This document shows positions 1-8,694 of a stretch of 64,000 nucleotides of DNA, piece by piece. This DNA is from Flavobacterium aestivum (lineage in GTDB: Bacteria; Bacteroidota; Bacteroidia; Flavobacteriales; Flavobacteriaceae), in NCBI RefSeq assembly GCF_026870175.2, contig NZ_CP113977.2, positions 62,001 to 126,000 on the forward strand, read 5' to 3'. The position numbers and the translations under genes are program-made. The number at the start of each line of letters is the position of its first letter. The stretch's first letter is position 1. Under the pieces are notes generated by a model. The model ran no database searches and was not told the DNA's origin. It saw only the letters and a program-made list of their open reading frames with translations.

Positions 1-419
1 GTTTGATTGGTTGAGCTTCTAAAATGCCAGTTTCCTAATCCTCCTTTACCACCTTTTGCGAGTATTTTTTTCTCACCATCTTCGGTAATTTCGAACAGAA
101 CTTCTCCGGTTTCTTTGTCTTTCACAACTGTCCCCAATGGAACTTCGATGTATTTATCATCACCATCGGCACCTGTGCTTCTATCGCCTCCTCCATCACC
201 ACCGTGACCTGCTTTGATATGACGAGCAAATTTCAAGTGAAATAAAGTCCAAAGTGCCTTATTTCCCACCAAATAAATATGTCCACCACGACCTCCATCT
301 CCTCCATCTGGACCTCCATATTGGATGAATTTTTCTCTATGCAAATGCGTAGACCCCTTTCCTCCTTTACCGGAAGAAACATAAATTTTTACGTAATCTA
401 CAAAATTTCCCTCTGTCAT
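1..419 (-). CDS. obg: GTPase Obg/CgtA, N-terminal part (cut by window edge)
   Basis: This is the first ~139 codons of the ribosome-associated GTPase Obg, which acts in late 50S assembly and stress control. What is visible is the glycine-rich Obg fold: after the start [20 protein letters not shown] come [25 protein letters not shown] and KGGKGGLGN, the hallmark Gly-rich loops of this domain. The G domain lies beyond the left edge and cannot be judged. The start codon is the ATG at 419-417. The gene runs on the same strand as the CBS-domain gene and adk upstream of it. In many related genomes adk and obg are neighbours, so they may still be co-transcribed here. Confidence 0.93.
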   Translation of the reverse strand, partial: MTEGNFVDYVKIYVSSGKGGKGSTHLHREKFIQYGGPDGGDGGRGGHIYLVGNKALWTLFHLKFARHIKAGHGGDGGGDRSTGADGDDKYIEVPLGTVVKDKETGEVLFEITEDGEKKILAKGGKGGLGNWHFRSSTNQ

Positions 420-503
420 TTTTATTTGTTTATATATAGCTTCATGTTTAAAATTGATTACCGTTCTGCGAACCTGAAACTTTTAAACATAAAACAAAAT
501 TTT

Positions 504-1778
504 CTACATTTTTAAAGCCTTAACTAATACTTTATCAATCTTTACGCCATCCATATCAATGACCTCTAACTCAAATTTTTGCCAAATCAACTTTTCTCCT
601 TCTTTTGGGATATGTGATAGCTCTGTCATGATTAATCCGCTCACTGTGGTCACTTCATAATCATTTATCAAATCATCCAGTTCGAAATAAGTAAGGAAAT
701 CATGCAACGAATAATGCCCGTCTACCATCCAAGTTCCGTCCTCTCTTTCGATTAACTGAAAATCGTCTTTATAAAAATCTGAGGCATTACCAACTAATGC
801 TTCAAGAATATCATTTAAAGTAATTACTCCTTGAAAAACTCCATATTCATCTGAAACCAATGCATAATGAATTCCTGTTTTTTTGAATTCCTCCAACGCT
901 CTATAAGCTGTGGTTTGTTCCATCATAAAAGGAGCATCAGTCATAATTTCGGCCAAATTGAAACTTTCATTTTCAAAATGGGAGAAAATATTTTTCAAAT
1001 TTACTACCCCTACAATATCATCATGGTTTTCGCCATAAACAGGATAAATAGAATGCAATTCTTTGAACATGGATTCCTTTACCTGATTCTTATCTGCCTG
1101 TAAAGGTAAAAGCACAACTGATTTTCTATGAGTCATCAACGAATTGATTTTTCGATCTCCGATATGAAATACACGTTCTACTATATCTTGTTCTATTTCT
1201 TGCACCTCACCCACTTCCGTACCTTCTTTGATGATGGCTTTGATTTCTTCTTCAGTTACTTTACCGTCTGCTGTGGGTTTAATTTGTAAAACATCCAATA
1301 AAAATTCAGTCGAAGTGGTTAGCAACCATATGAACGGCGCCGTAATTATCGATACCATTTTCATTGGTAATGCCACTGCTTTGGCAATTCCTTCTGGATG
1401 ATTTAACCCAATTCTTTTGGGTAATAACTCTCCTAATACCAAAGAAAAAAACGTTAATATCACAACTACAATACCTACTGCTATTGAATCTGCAAATGGA
1501 GCGAGTACCTTAAAACCTCTTATGAAGGCCTCAACATCTGCCGTGATTTTATCCCCACTGTAAATACCGGTAAGTATACCAATAAGCGTTATTCCTATTT
1601 GTACTGTAGAAAGAAATTTATTTGGCGAATTCGCTAAATCTAATGCGATTTGTGCGCTTTTATTCCCTTTTTTTGCAGCTGTTTCTAATCTATTTTTCCT
1701 AGCCGAAATTAATGCGATTTCCGACATAGAGAAAACCCCATTTAAGAGTATTAGAAAAAATATTATGAGTATTTCCAA
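504..1778 (-). CDS. CNNM/HlyC-CorC family transporter (DUF21 + CBS pair + CorC domain)
   Basis: A 424-residue inner-membrane protein. The N-terminal DUF21 region (about residues 1-190) has several hydrophobic segments, starting at MEILIIFFLILLNGVFSMSE. It is followed by the motif VTEEEIKAIIKEG and two CBS domains (about 200-330, e.g. LVSDEYGVFQGVITLNDILE). A C-terminal CorC/HlyC domain (about 340-424) contains WMVDGHYSLHDF. Family members are linked to Mg2+/Co2+ homeostasis; older labels such as hemolysin or gliding protein GldE describe relatives. GldE is a possibility I cannot exclude, but the position between adk and obg rather than beside gldD argues against it. Length and domain order are normal. 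Substrate is inferred from the family only. Confidence 0.88.
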   Translation of the reverse strand: MEILIIFFLILLNGVFSMSEIALISARKNRLETAAKKGNKSAQIALDLANSPNKFLSTVQIGITLIGILTGIYSGDKITADVEAFIRGFKVLAPFADSIAVGIVVVILTFFSLVLGELLPKRIGLNHPEGIAKAVALPMKMVSIITAPFIWLLTTSTEFLLDVLQIKPTADGKVTEEEIKAIIKEGTEVGEVQEIEQDIVERVFHIGDRKINSLMTHRKSVVLLPLQADKNQVKESMFKELHSIYPVYGENHDDIVGVVNLKNIFSHFENESFNLAEIMTDAPFMMEQTTAYRALEEFKKTGIHYALVSDEYGVFQGVITLNDILEALVGNASDFYKDDFQLIEREDGTWMVDGHYSLHDFLTYFELDDLINDYEVTTVSGLIMTELSHIPKEGEKLIWQKFELEVIDMDGVKIDKVLVKALKM

Positions 1779-1842
1779 TGTTTAGATGATTCGTTTATAT
1801 TTTTGATTCTTAGAATCTTGTTTTTGTGCAATCTTATTTTCA

Positions 1843-1989
1843 TAGCCCAGATGGAAGTGAAAAGCCCACAACCATAAAAAATTAATTTTTCTTGTTATAA
1901 AAGAGCGACCAAAGGAAGCTCCTTTTGTGGCATAGAAAAACAGTTTTTTATGGCGAGGACTTGTAACGTACAGCTGGAGATTGCTCCTA
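1843..1989 (-). repeat. REP-like 3'-UTR repeat, copy A (downstream of adk)
   Basis: A structured intergenic element also present at 15554-15678 and 38481-38606. In the direction of adk transcription it begins TAGGAGCAATCTCC, whose first three bases are the adk stop codon. It continues with GCTGTACGTTACAAGTCC, has a variable middle with several inverted repeats (for example ccataaaaaa against ttttttatgg), and ends CACTTCCATCTGGGCTA. The two ends are conserved among the three copies while the middle varies. It fills most of the gap between adk and the CBS-domain gene. It has no coding potential. Confidence 0.75.
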
Positions 1990-2559
1990 TAAATTATCGA
2001 TAACCGCTGTTAATCTTTCTGTAATTTCTTGAATAGATCCTATTCCGTTTACAGCATAAAATTTATTTTGATCTTTATAATACCCCATCAAAGGAGCTGT
2101 TTTTTCGTTGTATTCTTGGTAACGATTTCTGATTTTGTCTTCGTCTTGATCGTCTATTCTTCCGCTAGTTTTTCCTCTTTCAAGCAGTCTTTCTACTAAT
2201 ATATTATCATCGGCTTCAAGGGCAATTGTTGCTGCAACTTCTGAACCAATTGTTGGTAAAAACGCGTCTAATGCTTGAGCTTGAGAAATTGTTCTTGGGT
2301 ACCCATCAAATAAAATCCCGTTAGTATTTGGGTGTTTGTTCACCTCATCAATAAGCATTTTGGTAGTCAACTCGTCTGGCACTAAATCTCCAGCATCCAT
2401 GTATACTCTTGCTTCTTTTCCTAAAGCGGTGTCGTTTTTTAAATTATAACGAAAAACATCCCCGGTTGAAATGTGTGTTAAATTGTATTTTTCTTTTAAA
2501 AACTCAGCTTGAGTTCCTTTTCCTGCTCCTGGTTTTCCAAATAAAACTATATTAATCAT
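1987..2559 (-). CDS. adk: Adenylate kinase
   Basis: Cytosolic adenylate kinase (ATP + AMP to 2 ADP), 190 residues. The P-loop GKPGAGKGTQ is at residues 8-17. The AMP-binding segment has THISTGDVFRYNL and ILFDGYPRT, and the lid region RGKTSGRIDDQ is short. The protein is therefore the short-lid type without the four-cysteine zinc finger of long bacterial forms. The gene lies 32 bp after hpt on the same strand, so hpt-adk is probably one operon, serving purine salvage and nucleotide balance. The TAG stop is the first triplet of the REP-like element downstream. Confidence 0.97.
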   Translation of the reverse strand: MINIVLFGKPGAGKGTQAEFLKEKYNLTHISTGDVFRYNLKNDTALGKEARVYMDAGDLVPDELTTKMLIDEVNKHPNTNGILFDGYPRTISQAQALDAFLPTIGSEVAATIALEADDNILVERLLERGKTSGRIDDQDEDKIRNRYQEYNEKTAPLMGYYKDQNKFYAVNGIGSIQEITERLTAVIDNL

Positions 2560-2591
2560 TCCTTTATTATATGTGGTTTTTACTATTTTAT

Positions 2592-3122
2592 TTATTCTTT
2601 TAATTGATATACTTCGGGTAAGTTTCTGCCCAGACCATCGTAGTCTAGTCCAAAACCTACTATAAATTTATTTGGAATTCTAATTCCTATATAATCAATT
2701 TTAAGGTCCTTTTTGAAAGCATCTGGTTTGAAGAAAAGCGTTGCAATTTTAAAATGCTTAACATTTTGTTGTTTGAACAATTCTTTTAATTCTTCCAGAG
2801 TATTTCCGGTATCGATAATATCCTCTAAAACAATTACGGTACGGCCTGTCAGATCTTGATTCAGTCCAATTAATTGTTTTACCGATTCTGTAGAGGAAGT
2901 CCCTTCGTAAGACGCTAATTTGACAAAAGATACTTCGCAGGGTTTTTTATATAATTTTAAAAAATCTGAAACAACCATGAACGATCCGTTCAATACACCT
3001 ACAAACACTGGCGTCTCGTCAAAAAAATCATCTTCGATTTGCCCCACCATTTTTGCAATTGCAAATTCTATTTCTTTGGCAGAAATAAACGGAACAAATT
3101 GTTTATCGTGTAGTTGTATCAC
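2592..3122 (-). CDS. hpt: Hypoxanthine phosphoribosyltransferase
   Basis: Purine salvage enzyme that joins hypoxanthine or guanine to PRPP. The 176-residue length is typical. The PRPP-binding signature is visible as VIVLEDIIDTGNTLEEL, and an upstream segment FVGVLNGSFMVVSDFL matches the type I PRTase N-terminal fold. The C-terminal IPNKFIVGFGLDYDG is characteristic of HPRT. It is the first gene of a probable hpt-adk operon and is divergent from the 3215 gene and purK. A matching -7 box lies 26 bp before the start. Confidence 0.95.
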   Translation of the reverse strand: MIQLHDKQFVPFISAKEIEFAIAKMVGQIEDDFFDETPVFVGVLNGSFMVVSDFLKLYKKPCEVSFVKLASYEGTSSTESVKQLIGLNQDLTGRTVIVLEDIIDTGNTLEELKELFKQQNVKHFKIATLFFKPDAFKKDLKIDYIGIRIPNKFIVGFGLDYDGLGRNLPEVYQLKE

Positions 3123-3147
3123 AGTTTTATATTTTTAAAATATTTGG

Positions 3148-3155
3148 CAAAGATA
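3148..3155 (-). promoter_or_regulatory. Probable promoter -7 box of hpt-adk
   Basis: On the minus strand the bases read TATCTTTG, an exact match to the Bacteroidota TAnnTTTG element. They lie 26 bp upstream of the hpt ATG, giving a leader of about 20 nt. No clear -33 TTG is visible at 17-23 bp, so this rests on the -7 match and position. Confidence 0.55.
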
Positions 3156-3214
3156 GGGATTTCACTTTTGACTATTGATAATTGATTTGTACTTTTAAAT
3201 CAAAAAAAACGGAG

Positions 3215-3763
3215 ATGATACCTACTGAATTCCAAAAAAAATTAGAATATGTAACTGCCTATAGAATCAATAGGCAAAAATATGCTGATGAAGTCCTTGA
3301 CAATCCGGAGCTTTTTCCTGAATTGATCCGACTGTGTTTTCAAGTTTCGGACAAGAATGCTCCTAAAGCTTGTTGGATTCTGGAATTTGTTTGTTACCAA
3401 AAATTAGAATGGATGCAAGAACATTTGGATTTTTTTTGTTCCCAAATTAAAAACCTAAAAGACGAAAGTGCGATACGAACTGTAGCCAAGGTTTGTCAGC
3501 TTTTAACCTTTTCTCATTATAAGAAAAAGGAAATACAGCTTTCCCCAAAACATTTAGATGAAATCATAGAAACCAATTTTGACTGGTTAATTAATGATAC
3601 CAAAGTGGCTTCAAAATCATACGCGATTCGTACTCTATTTCTTTTAGGACATCATTATGATTGGATTCATCCCGAATTGAAAACCATAGTTACTAAAGAT
3701 TTTCCTAATCATACTGCAGCTTACAAGGCTGTCGCCAAAGAAGTTTTAAAGAAAATAAAATAG
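3215..3763 (+). CDS. Conserved hypothetical helical protein
   Basis: A 182-residue soluble protein that I cannot assign. It is predicted largely alpha-helical, with repeated pairs of helices reminiscent of HEAT-like repeats (e.g. LFPELIRLCFQVSDKN, CWILEFVCYQKLEWMQEHL, YAIRTLFLLGHHYDW). There are no membrane segments and no catalytic motif. From memory, relatives in flavobacteria sometimes carry the label adenylosuccinate lyase. The sequence is less than half that enzyme's length and lacks its SSxMPxKxN signature, so that name is not supported. An upstream TTG at 3182 is possible, but the ATG at 3215 is the more natural start. It is divergent from hpt and just upstream of purK. Confidence 0.7.
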   Translation: MIPTEFQKKLEYVTAYRINRQKYADEVLDNPELFPELIRLCFQVSDKNAPKACWILEFVCYQKLEWMQEHLDFFCSQIKNLKDESAIRTVAKVCQLLTFSHYKKKEIQLSPKHLDEIIETNFDWLINDTKVASKSYAIRTLFLLGHHYDWIHPELKTIVTKDFPNHTAAYKAVAKEVLKKIK

Positions 3764-3765
3764 CA

Positions 3766-3797
3766 TTTTCCTATTCGATTAGGAAAAAGTATCTTTG
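3766..3797 (+). promoter_or_regulatory. Probable purK promoter with overlapping palindrome
   Basis: TATCTTTG at 3790-3797 matches TAnnTTTG and lies 46 bp before purK. Directly upstream, at 3766-3787, is the inverted repeat ttttccta-N6-taggaaaa. It would sit between the -33 and -7 positions, a good place for a repressor site. As a terminator for the 3215 gene it would lack a T-tract. Confidence 0.45.
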
Positions 3798-3843
3798 CAT
3801 ATTCAAGGCAATCTGCCGAAGAAATAAAGTAAATACAATCACA

Positions 3844-4995
3844 ATGAACTATTTTTCATCCCATTTCAAATTAGGCATACTTGGTGGCGGACAATTAGGT
3901 AAAATGCTATTATTTGACACCCGAAAATTTGACATCCAAACCTATGTACTCGATCCTAGTGACGAAGCTCCATGCAAAATAGCCTGCAATCATTTTTTTC
4001 AAGGCGACTTGATGGATTTTGAAACGGTTTACAATTTTGGAAAACAAGTAGATGTTTTGACTTTTGAAATTGAATTGGTGAATCTTGATGCACTAGAAAA
4101 ATTGGAAAACGAAGGTCTAAAAGTATATCCTTCGCCAAAAACACTAAAACTGATACAAAACAAAGGTGTCCAAAAAGAATTCTATATAAAAAATAATATC
4201 CCAACCGCTCCTTTTAAGCGTTATGCAACATTGAAAGATTTAGTGGTTGATTTAGTTGATTCTAATATTCAACTTCCTTTTGTTTGGAAATGCACCGAAT
4301 TTGGATACGACGGAAACGGCGTAAAAGTCATTCGACAAACTACCGATTTAGAAAATTTACCAAATGTTGAGTGTATTGCTGAAACGATGGTTCCTTTCAA
4401 AAATGAATTGGCCGTAATTGTTTGTCGCAATCCAAAAGGTGAAATAAAAACCTATCCAGTGGTTGAAATGGAGTTTCATCCTGAAGCCAATCAAGTAGAA
4501 TATGTAATTTGTCCTGCTAGAATTGATGATAAAGTAGCCGAAAAAGCAAGAGCCATTGCATTGAATGTTTCGAAACAATTTAATCATGTTGGACTATTGG
4601 CTGTAGAAATGTTTCAGACTCAAGATGATGAAATCTTGGTAAATGAAGTAGCTCCTCGTCCACACAATTCAGGACATTATTCTATTGAAGCCAGTTATAC
4701 TTCACAATTTGAAAACCATTTACGAGCAATTCTTAATTTACCATTAGGAAACACCGACAGTAAAGTAGCAGGAATTATGGTAAATTTGGTAGGAGCCGAA
4801 GGATTTTCTGGAGATGTCATTTACGAAAACATTGATAAAATATTAGGTTGGACTGGTGTTACACCTCACATCTATGGCAAGAAACAAACACGTCCTTTTA
4901 GAAAAATGGGGCATGTAACGATAGTAAACGAAGACATCAATATAGCAAGAAAAATTGCTGAGGATGTAAAGAATACGATTAGAGTGATTTCATAA
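3844..4995 (+). CDS. purK: 5-(carboxyamino)imidazole ribonucleotide synthase
   Basis: ATP-grasp enzyme that carboxylates AIR to N5-CAIR with ATP and bicarbonate, step 6a of de novo purine synthesis. The 383-residue length is normal. The N-terminal motif LGILGGGQLGKMLL opens the pre-ATP-grasp fold. The ATP-grasp domain has PFVWKCTEFGYDGNGVKV and the metal-binding LVNEVAPRPHNSGHYSIEA. purE follows 90 bp downstream on the same strand, completing the two-enzyme route from AIR to CAIR. Confidence 0.96.
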   Translation: MNYFSSHFKLGILGGGQLGKMLLFDTRKFDIQTYVLDPSDEAPCKIACNHFFQGDLMDFETVYNFGKQVDVLTFEIELVNLDALEKLENEGLKVYPSPKTLKLIQNKGVQKEFYIKNNIPTAPFKRYATLKDLVVDLVDSNIQLPFVWKCTEFGYDGNGVKVIRQTTDLENLPNVECIAETMVPFKNELAVIVCRNPKGEIKTYPVVEMEFHPEANQVEYVICPARIDDKVAEKARAIALNVSKQFNHVGLLAVEMFQTQDDEILVNEVAPRPHNSGHYSIEASYTSQFENHLRAILNLPLGNTDSKVAGIMVNLVGAEGFSGDVIYENIDKILGWTGVTPHIYGKKQTRPFRKMGHVTIVNEDINIARKIAEDVKNTIRVIS

Positions 4996-5085
4996 ATAAT
5001 TAAAAAATTTAAAGATTGAAAAATTTAAAGATTGATGCAATAATTTTTAAATCTTTTCAATCATTTAATCTTTAAATAAAAATAA
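4996..5085 (+). repeat. AT-rich direct and inverted repeats between purK and purE
   Basis: The gap contains two tandem copies of aaatttaaagattg followed by partly complementary copies (aaatctttt, aatctttaaat). The spacer could fold into a long imperfect hairpin within the purK-purE transcript. It has no T-tract, so it is not a classical terminator. Confidence 0.5.
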
Positions 5086-5571
5086 ATGAGCAAAGTAGCC
5101 ATAATTATGGGAAGCATTTCGGATATGCCGGTAATGCAAGACGCCATAGATATCTTAAAAGGATTTGATATAGCTGTAGAAGTCGATATTGTATCGGCAC
5201 ACAGAACACCCGAAAAATTATTTGATTTTAGCAAAAATGCCCATACTCGTGGTATTTCGGTAATTATTGCCGGAGCTGGAGGTGCTGCACATTTACCAGG
5301 AATGGTCGCTTCTATGTCTCCATTACCAGTTATTGGAGTTCCTGTAAAATCAAGTAATTCTATTGATGGTTGGGATAGTGTGTTATCTATTTTACAAATG
5401 CCTGGTGGAGTTCCCGTTGCTACTGTTGCTTTAAACGGAGCTAAAAATGCTGGAATTCTTGCTGCTCAAATTATTGGTAGTGCAGACAAAAACGTTTTAG
5501 ACAAAATCATCTTATATAAAGAAGGATTGAAAGAAGCAGTTTATAAATCTTCTGAAAACCTAAATAAATAA
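5086..5571 (+). CDS. purE: N5-carboxyaminoimidazole ribonucleotide mutase
   Basis: Class I PurE, which moves the carboxylate of N5-CAIR to give CAIR in purine biosynthesis. It has 161 residues, a standard length. Family signatures are GSISDMPVMQDA near the N-terminus, SAHRTPEKLF with the conserved active-site histidine, and IAGAGGAAHLPGMVAS followed by PVIGVPVKS. It is co-oriented with purK and ends at a strong terminator, so purK-purE is a two-gene operon. Confidence 0.97.
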   Translation: MSKVAIIMGSISDMPVMQDAIDILKGFDIAVEVDIVSAHRTPEKLFDFSKNAHTRGISVIIAGAGGAAHLPGMVASMSPLPVIGVPVKSSNSIDGWDSVLSILQMPGGVPVATVALNGAKNAGILAAQIIGSADKNVLDKIILYKEGLKEAVYKSSENLNK

Positions 5572-5576
5572 AAAAA

Positions 5577-5602
5577 AGCTCCTAAATTTAGGAGCTTTTT
5601 TT
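5577..5602 (+). terminator. Intrinsic terminator of purK-purE
   Basis: A perfect 20-bp palindrome (agctcctaaatttaggagct, 5577-5596), preceded by an A run and followed by a T run. It starts 5 bp after the purE stop codon. The flanking A and T runs make it usable in both directions. Confidence 0.9.
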
Positions 5603-5704
5603 GATATTGTTAATTCTAAACTCGGGGAAATTTAGGATTCGCAATAAATATTTTTTAATATAAATTTCTTTCAATTTGGGACAAAAAGAGCTTATAATTC
5701 AACA

Positions 5705-5731
5705 AAATTGATTAACATTGTTAATTAATTT
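5705..5731. promoter_or_regulatory. Near-perfect 27-bp palindrome upstream of the M3 peptidase gene
   Basis: Centred on attaacattgttaat (5711-5725, symmetric about the middle base) and extended on both sides to 27 bp with only two mismatched pairs. It lies 139 bp before the M3 peptidase start, in a 298-bp gap that otherwise holds only the purE terminator and AT-rich sequence. An operator is the simplest reading, but AT-richness makes chance symmetry easier. Confidence 0.4.
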
Positions 5732-5869
5732 TCGGCAAAAGTAGACAAATAATCGACAAAATACATGCTGTTTGTGAATTTTAACAAATTTTTCTTGTTT
5801 TTATTTTCAAAATAAAAAGTTATAAAGCTATAAAAACCAATTATTTGAATCAAAAAAGAACATAAAATC

Positions 5870-7897
5870 ATGAATATACTACTTCAAAAATTTGACACCA
5901 AGCTAGACACGGCGCCATTTTCTAAAATAAAAAACGAAGATTATCTTCCTGCATTTCAAGAAGCAATTGTTTTGGCTAAAGCCGAAATTGACACTATTGT
6001 AAACAACACTGAAAATCCTACATTCAAAAATACCATTGAAGCATTATCGTATAGTGGAGATACTTTGGACAGAATTTCAAGCATTTTTTTCAATTTAAAT
6101 TCGGCCGAAACCAGTGATGAAATGCAAAAAATCGCTCAAGACGTTTCTCCTTTATTAGCTGAATTTGGAAATGATGTTCGATTGAATGCTGATTTATTTG
6201 CCAAAGTAAAAACGGTTTATGAACAAATGGATTCTTTGAACTTAAATCCGGAGCAAACTACACTTCTAGACAAACAATACAAAAGTTTTTCCAGAAACGG
6301 AGCTAATTTACCAGATGACAAGAAAAATCAGTTAAGAGAAATTGACAAAGAATTATCTAAATTAAGCTTGCAATTTGGAGAAAATGTTTTGGCAGAGACC
6401 AATGCTTTTGAATTACACCTAACGGATGAAAAAGATTTAGCTGGTTTACCGGAAGGAACAATAGAAGCTGCTCGTTCTTTGGCGAAAGCCCAAGAAAAAG
6501 AAGGCTGGATTTTTACTCTGGATCATCCAAGTTATATTCCGTTTGTGACTTATGCAGACAATCGTGAATTGCGCAAAAAGTTAACTATAGCTTTTGGTGC
6601 AAGATGCTTTCAGAATAACGAATTCGACAATCAGGAAATTGTTCTAAAAATTGCCAAACTGCGTTTTGAAAGAGCTAATCTTTTAGGATATAAAACCCAT
6701 GCACATTTTGTTCTTGAAGAGCGTATGGCCGAAAGCCCTGAGAAAGTATTATCGTTTTCTAATGATTTACTATCCAAAGCCAAACCTGCTGCGAAAAGAG
6801 AATTTGAACAATTATCCGCTTTTGCCAAAAAACTAGACGGTATAGAACAGCTTGAAAAATGGGACGGCGCTTATTATTCGGAGAAATTAAAACAACAATT
6901 ATTCAATTTGGATGATGAAAAATTGAAACCATATTTCCAATTAGAAAAAGTATTAAATGGTGCTTTTACCATTGCGGGAAAACTGTACGGATTAACTTTT
7001 ACTGAGATTTTCGACATTGATAAATACCATGAAGAAGTTACAACTTATGAAGTAAAAGATAATAACAACGAATTGATTGCTATTTTCTATGCCGATTTTT
7101 TCCCTAGAAAAGGAAAACGAAACGGAGCTTGGATGACTTCTTTCAAATCACAATACATTAAAGACGGTAAGAACGAAAGACCACACATTTCGAATGTTTG
7201 CAACTTTACAAAACCTACCGAAACCAAACCATCACTTTTGACTTTTAATGAAGTAACAACCTTGTTTCATGAATTTGGTCACGGATTACACGGCATGTTG
7301 GCTAACACTACATATCCGAATCTTTCTGGGACTTCTGTTTATTGGGATTTTGTAGAATTACCAAGCCAGATTATGGAAAATTGGTGCTATGAACCAGAAG
7401 CTTTGGCATTGTTTGCGCACCACTATGAAACTGACGAAATTATTCCGCAGGAATATGTACAAAAAATTAAAGAGAGCGCAAGTTTTCTAGAAGGAATGGC
7501 AACGATGCGTCAATTGAGTTTTGGTTTACTGGATATGGGCTGGCACGGACAAGATCCAACTGATATTACAGACATTAAAACTTTTGAAAATGAGCAATTT
7601 GCTTCTACCCAATTGTATCCTGATGTTACCGAAAATGCAATGAGCACCGCCTTTTCACATATTTTTCAAGGTGGATATTCTTCTGGATATTACAGTTACA
7701 AATGGGCCGAAGTATTGGATGCCGATGCTTTTGACTATTTTCAAGAGAACGGTATTTTTAACAAAGAAGTGGCCGAAAAATTCAAAGAAAATGTACTTTC
7801 AAAAGGTGGAACCGAACATCCTATGGTTTTATACAAACGTTTTAGAGGGCAAGAACCTAAACCGGATGCTTTATTAAAAAGAGCGGGGTTGGTTTAA
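5870..7897 (+). CDS. M3 family zinc oligopeptidase (Dcp/oligopeptidase A type)
   Basis: A 675-residue cytosolic metallopeptidase that degrades short peptides. The zinc site HEFGH is at residues 467-471, inside TLFHEFGHGLHGML, and a downstream ENWCYEPEAL helix supplies the third ligand region. The C-terminal part has FSHIFQGGYSSGYYSYKWAEV, the substrate-binding loop typical of M3. No signal peptide is visible. Length and motifs fit the peptidyl-dipeptidase Dcp / oligopeptidase A branch; the sequence alone does not decide between exo- and endo-activity. It is monocistronic, with its own terminator. Confidence 0.94.
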   Translation: MNILLQKFDTKLDTAPFSKIKNEDYLPAFQEAIVLAKAEIDTIVNNTENPTFKNTIEALSYSGDTLDRISSIFFNLNSAETSDEMQKIAQDVSPLLAEFGNDVRLNADLFAKVKTVYEQMDSLNLNPEQTTLLDKQYKSFSRNGANLPDDKKNQLREIDKELSKLSLQFGENVLAETNAFELHLTDEKDLAGLPEGTIEAARSLAKAQEKEGWIFTLDHPSYIPFVTYADNRELRKKLTIAFGARCFQNNEFDNQEIVLKIAKLRFERANLLGYKTHAHFVLEERMAESPEKVLSFSNDLLSKAKPAAKREFEQLSAFAKKLDGIEQLEKWDGAYYSEKLKQQLFNLDDEKLKPYFQLEKVLNGAFTIAGKLYGLTFTEIFDIDKYHEEVTTYEVKDNNNELIAIFYADFFPRKGKRNGAWMTSFKSQYIKDGKNERPHISNVCNFTKPTETKPSLLTFNEVTTLFHEFGHGLHGMLANTTYPNLSGTSVYWDFVELPSQIMENWCYEPEALALFAHHYETDEIIPQEYVQKIKESASFLEGMATMRQLSFGLLDMGWHGQDPTDITDIKTFENEQFASTQLYPDVTENAMSTAFSHIFQGGYSSGYYSYKWAEVLDADAFDYFQENGIFNKEVAEKFKENVLSKGGTEHPMVLYKRFRGQEPKPDALLKRAGLV

Positions 7898-7933
7898 AAG
7901 AATACAGAATTTAGATTTTAGAACGCAGATAGA

Positions 7934-7962
7934 AACCGAAGTAGAAATGCTTCGGTTTTTTT
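7934..7962 (+). terminator. Intrinsic terminator after the M3 peptidase
   Basis: The stem aaccgaag / cttcggtt with an 8-nt loop is followed by a run of seven T, 37 bp after the stop codon. Confidence 0.85.
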
Positions 7963-8033
7963 ATTCAATTTAGAGCAATGATAAATTTACTTATCTTCGC
8001 ACTTTTCAAATCTTAATCTTACAAAATCACGTC

Positions 8034-8693
8034 GTGAAAAAATATTTTAAAATAGCTCTTTATCTTGCAATTCTTGGATTGATTGCGATTGTTTCTGTAA
8101 ATTATTATGTAAAATCATCAACCAAAACACGTATTTATTATTCGGTGAAGAAGACTCCAAAAAATAATATCGGAATTATTTTTGGAGCCGGAATTAATGG
8201 AGATCAGCCCAGTAAATATCTAAAAGATCGACTTGACGCCGGTATTTTATTGTATAAAACGAAAAGAATAAACAAAATTCTACTTTCCGGAGACAATGGT
8301 AGCGATGAACATGATGAATTAACGGTTATGAAAAAGTACTGTTTTAATCATGGAGTAGACACTACTAAAATCTTCATAGATTATGCCGGTTTCGATACCT
8401 ACTCTACAATGTACCGCGCTAAATATATTTTTAAAATTAAAAGAGCAACTTTAATTTCTCAGAAATATCATTTAAACCGAGCCATTTATATCGGAAATAA
8501 ACTAGGCATAAAATCCGTTGGTTTTTCTGCTAACAAAGGTGAATATCCTGGATATTATTATGTCTCTTTCAGAGAATATCTTTCTATTTTCAAATGCTTT
8601 TTTGATGTTTTAAGAAACCGTGAACCTCATTTTTTAGGAAATAGTATTGATATTAATGGAGCTTCAAATTATTCTAAAGACGATAAACGATAA
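8034..8693 (+). CDS. SanA/YdcF-like protein (DUF218)
   Basis: A 219-residue protein with one N-terminal membrane anchor (about residues 5-27, IALYLAILGLIAIVSVNYYV) and a periplasmic DUF218 domain. Domain signatures are GIIFGAGINGDQPSKYLKDRL, NKILLSGDNG and LISQKYHLNRAIYI. E. coli SanA affects the barrier function of the envelope (vancomycin exclusion at high temperature), but its chemistry is unsettled. The start is GTG at 8034, chosen because it opens directly before the anchor. It stands alone between two terminators. Confidence 0.85.
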   Translation: MKKYFKIALYLAILGLIAIVSVNYYVKSSTKTRIYYSVKKTPKNNIGIIFGAGINGDQPSKYLKDRLDAGILLYKTKRINKILLSGDNGSDEHDELTVMKKYCFNHGVDTTKIFIDYAGFDTYSTMYRAKYIFKIKRATLISQKYHLNRAIYIGNKLGIKSVGFSANKGEYPGYYYVSFREYLSIFKCFFDVLRNREPHFLGNSIDINGASNYSKDDKR

Positions 8694-8694
8694 A

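Noticed and set aside
4996..5085. CRISPR-like short repeats between purK and purE
   Set aside because: Only two close copies, no regular spacers, and no cas genes in the window.
5736..5743. Minus-strand -7 match (TACTTTTG) facing purE
   Set aside because: No gene downstream on that strand and no -33 box at the right distance; a chance match is likely.
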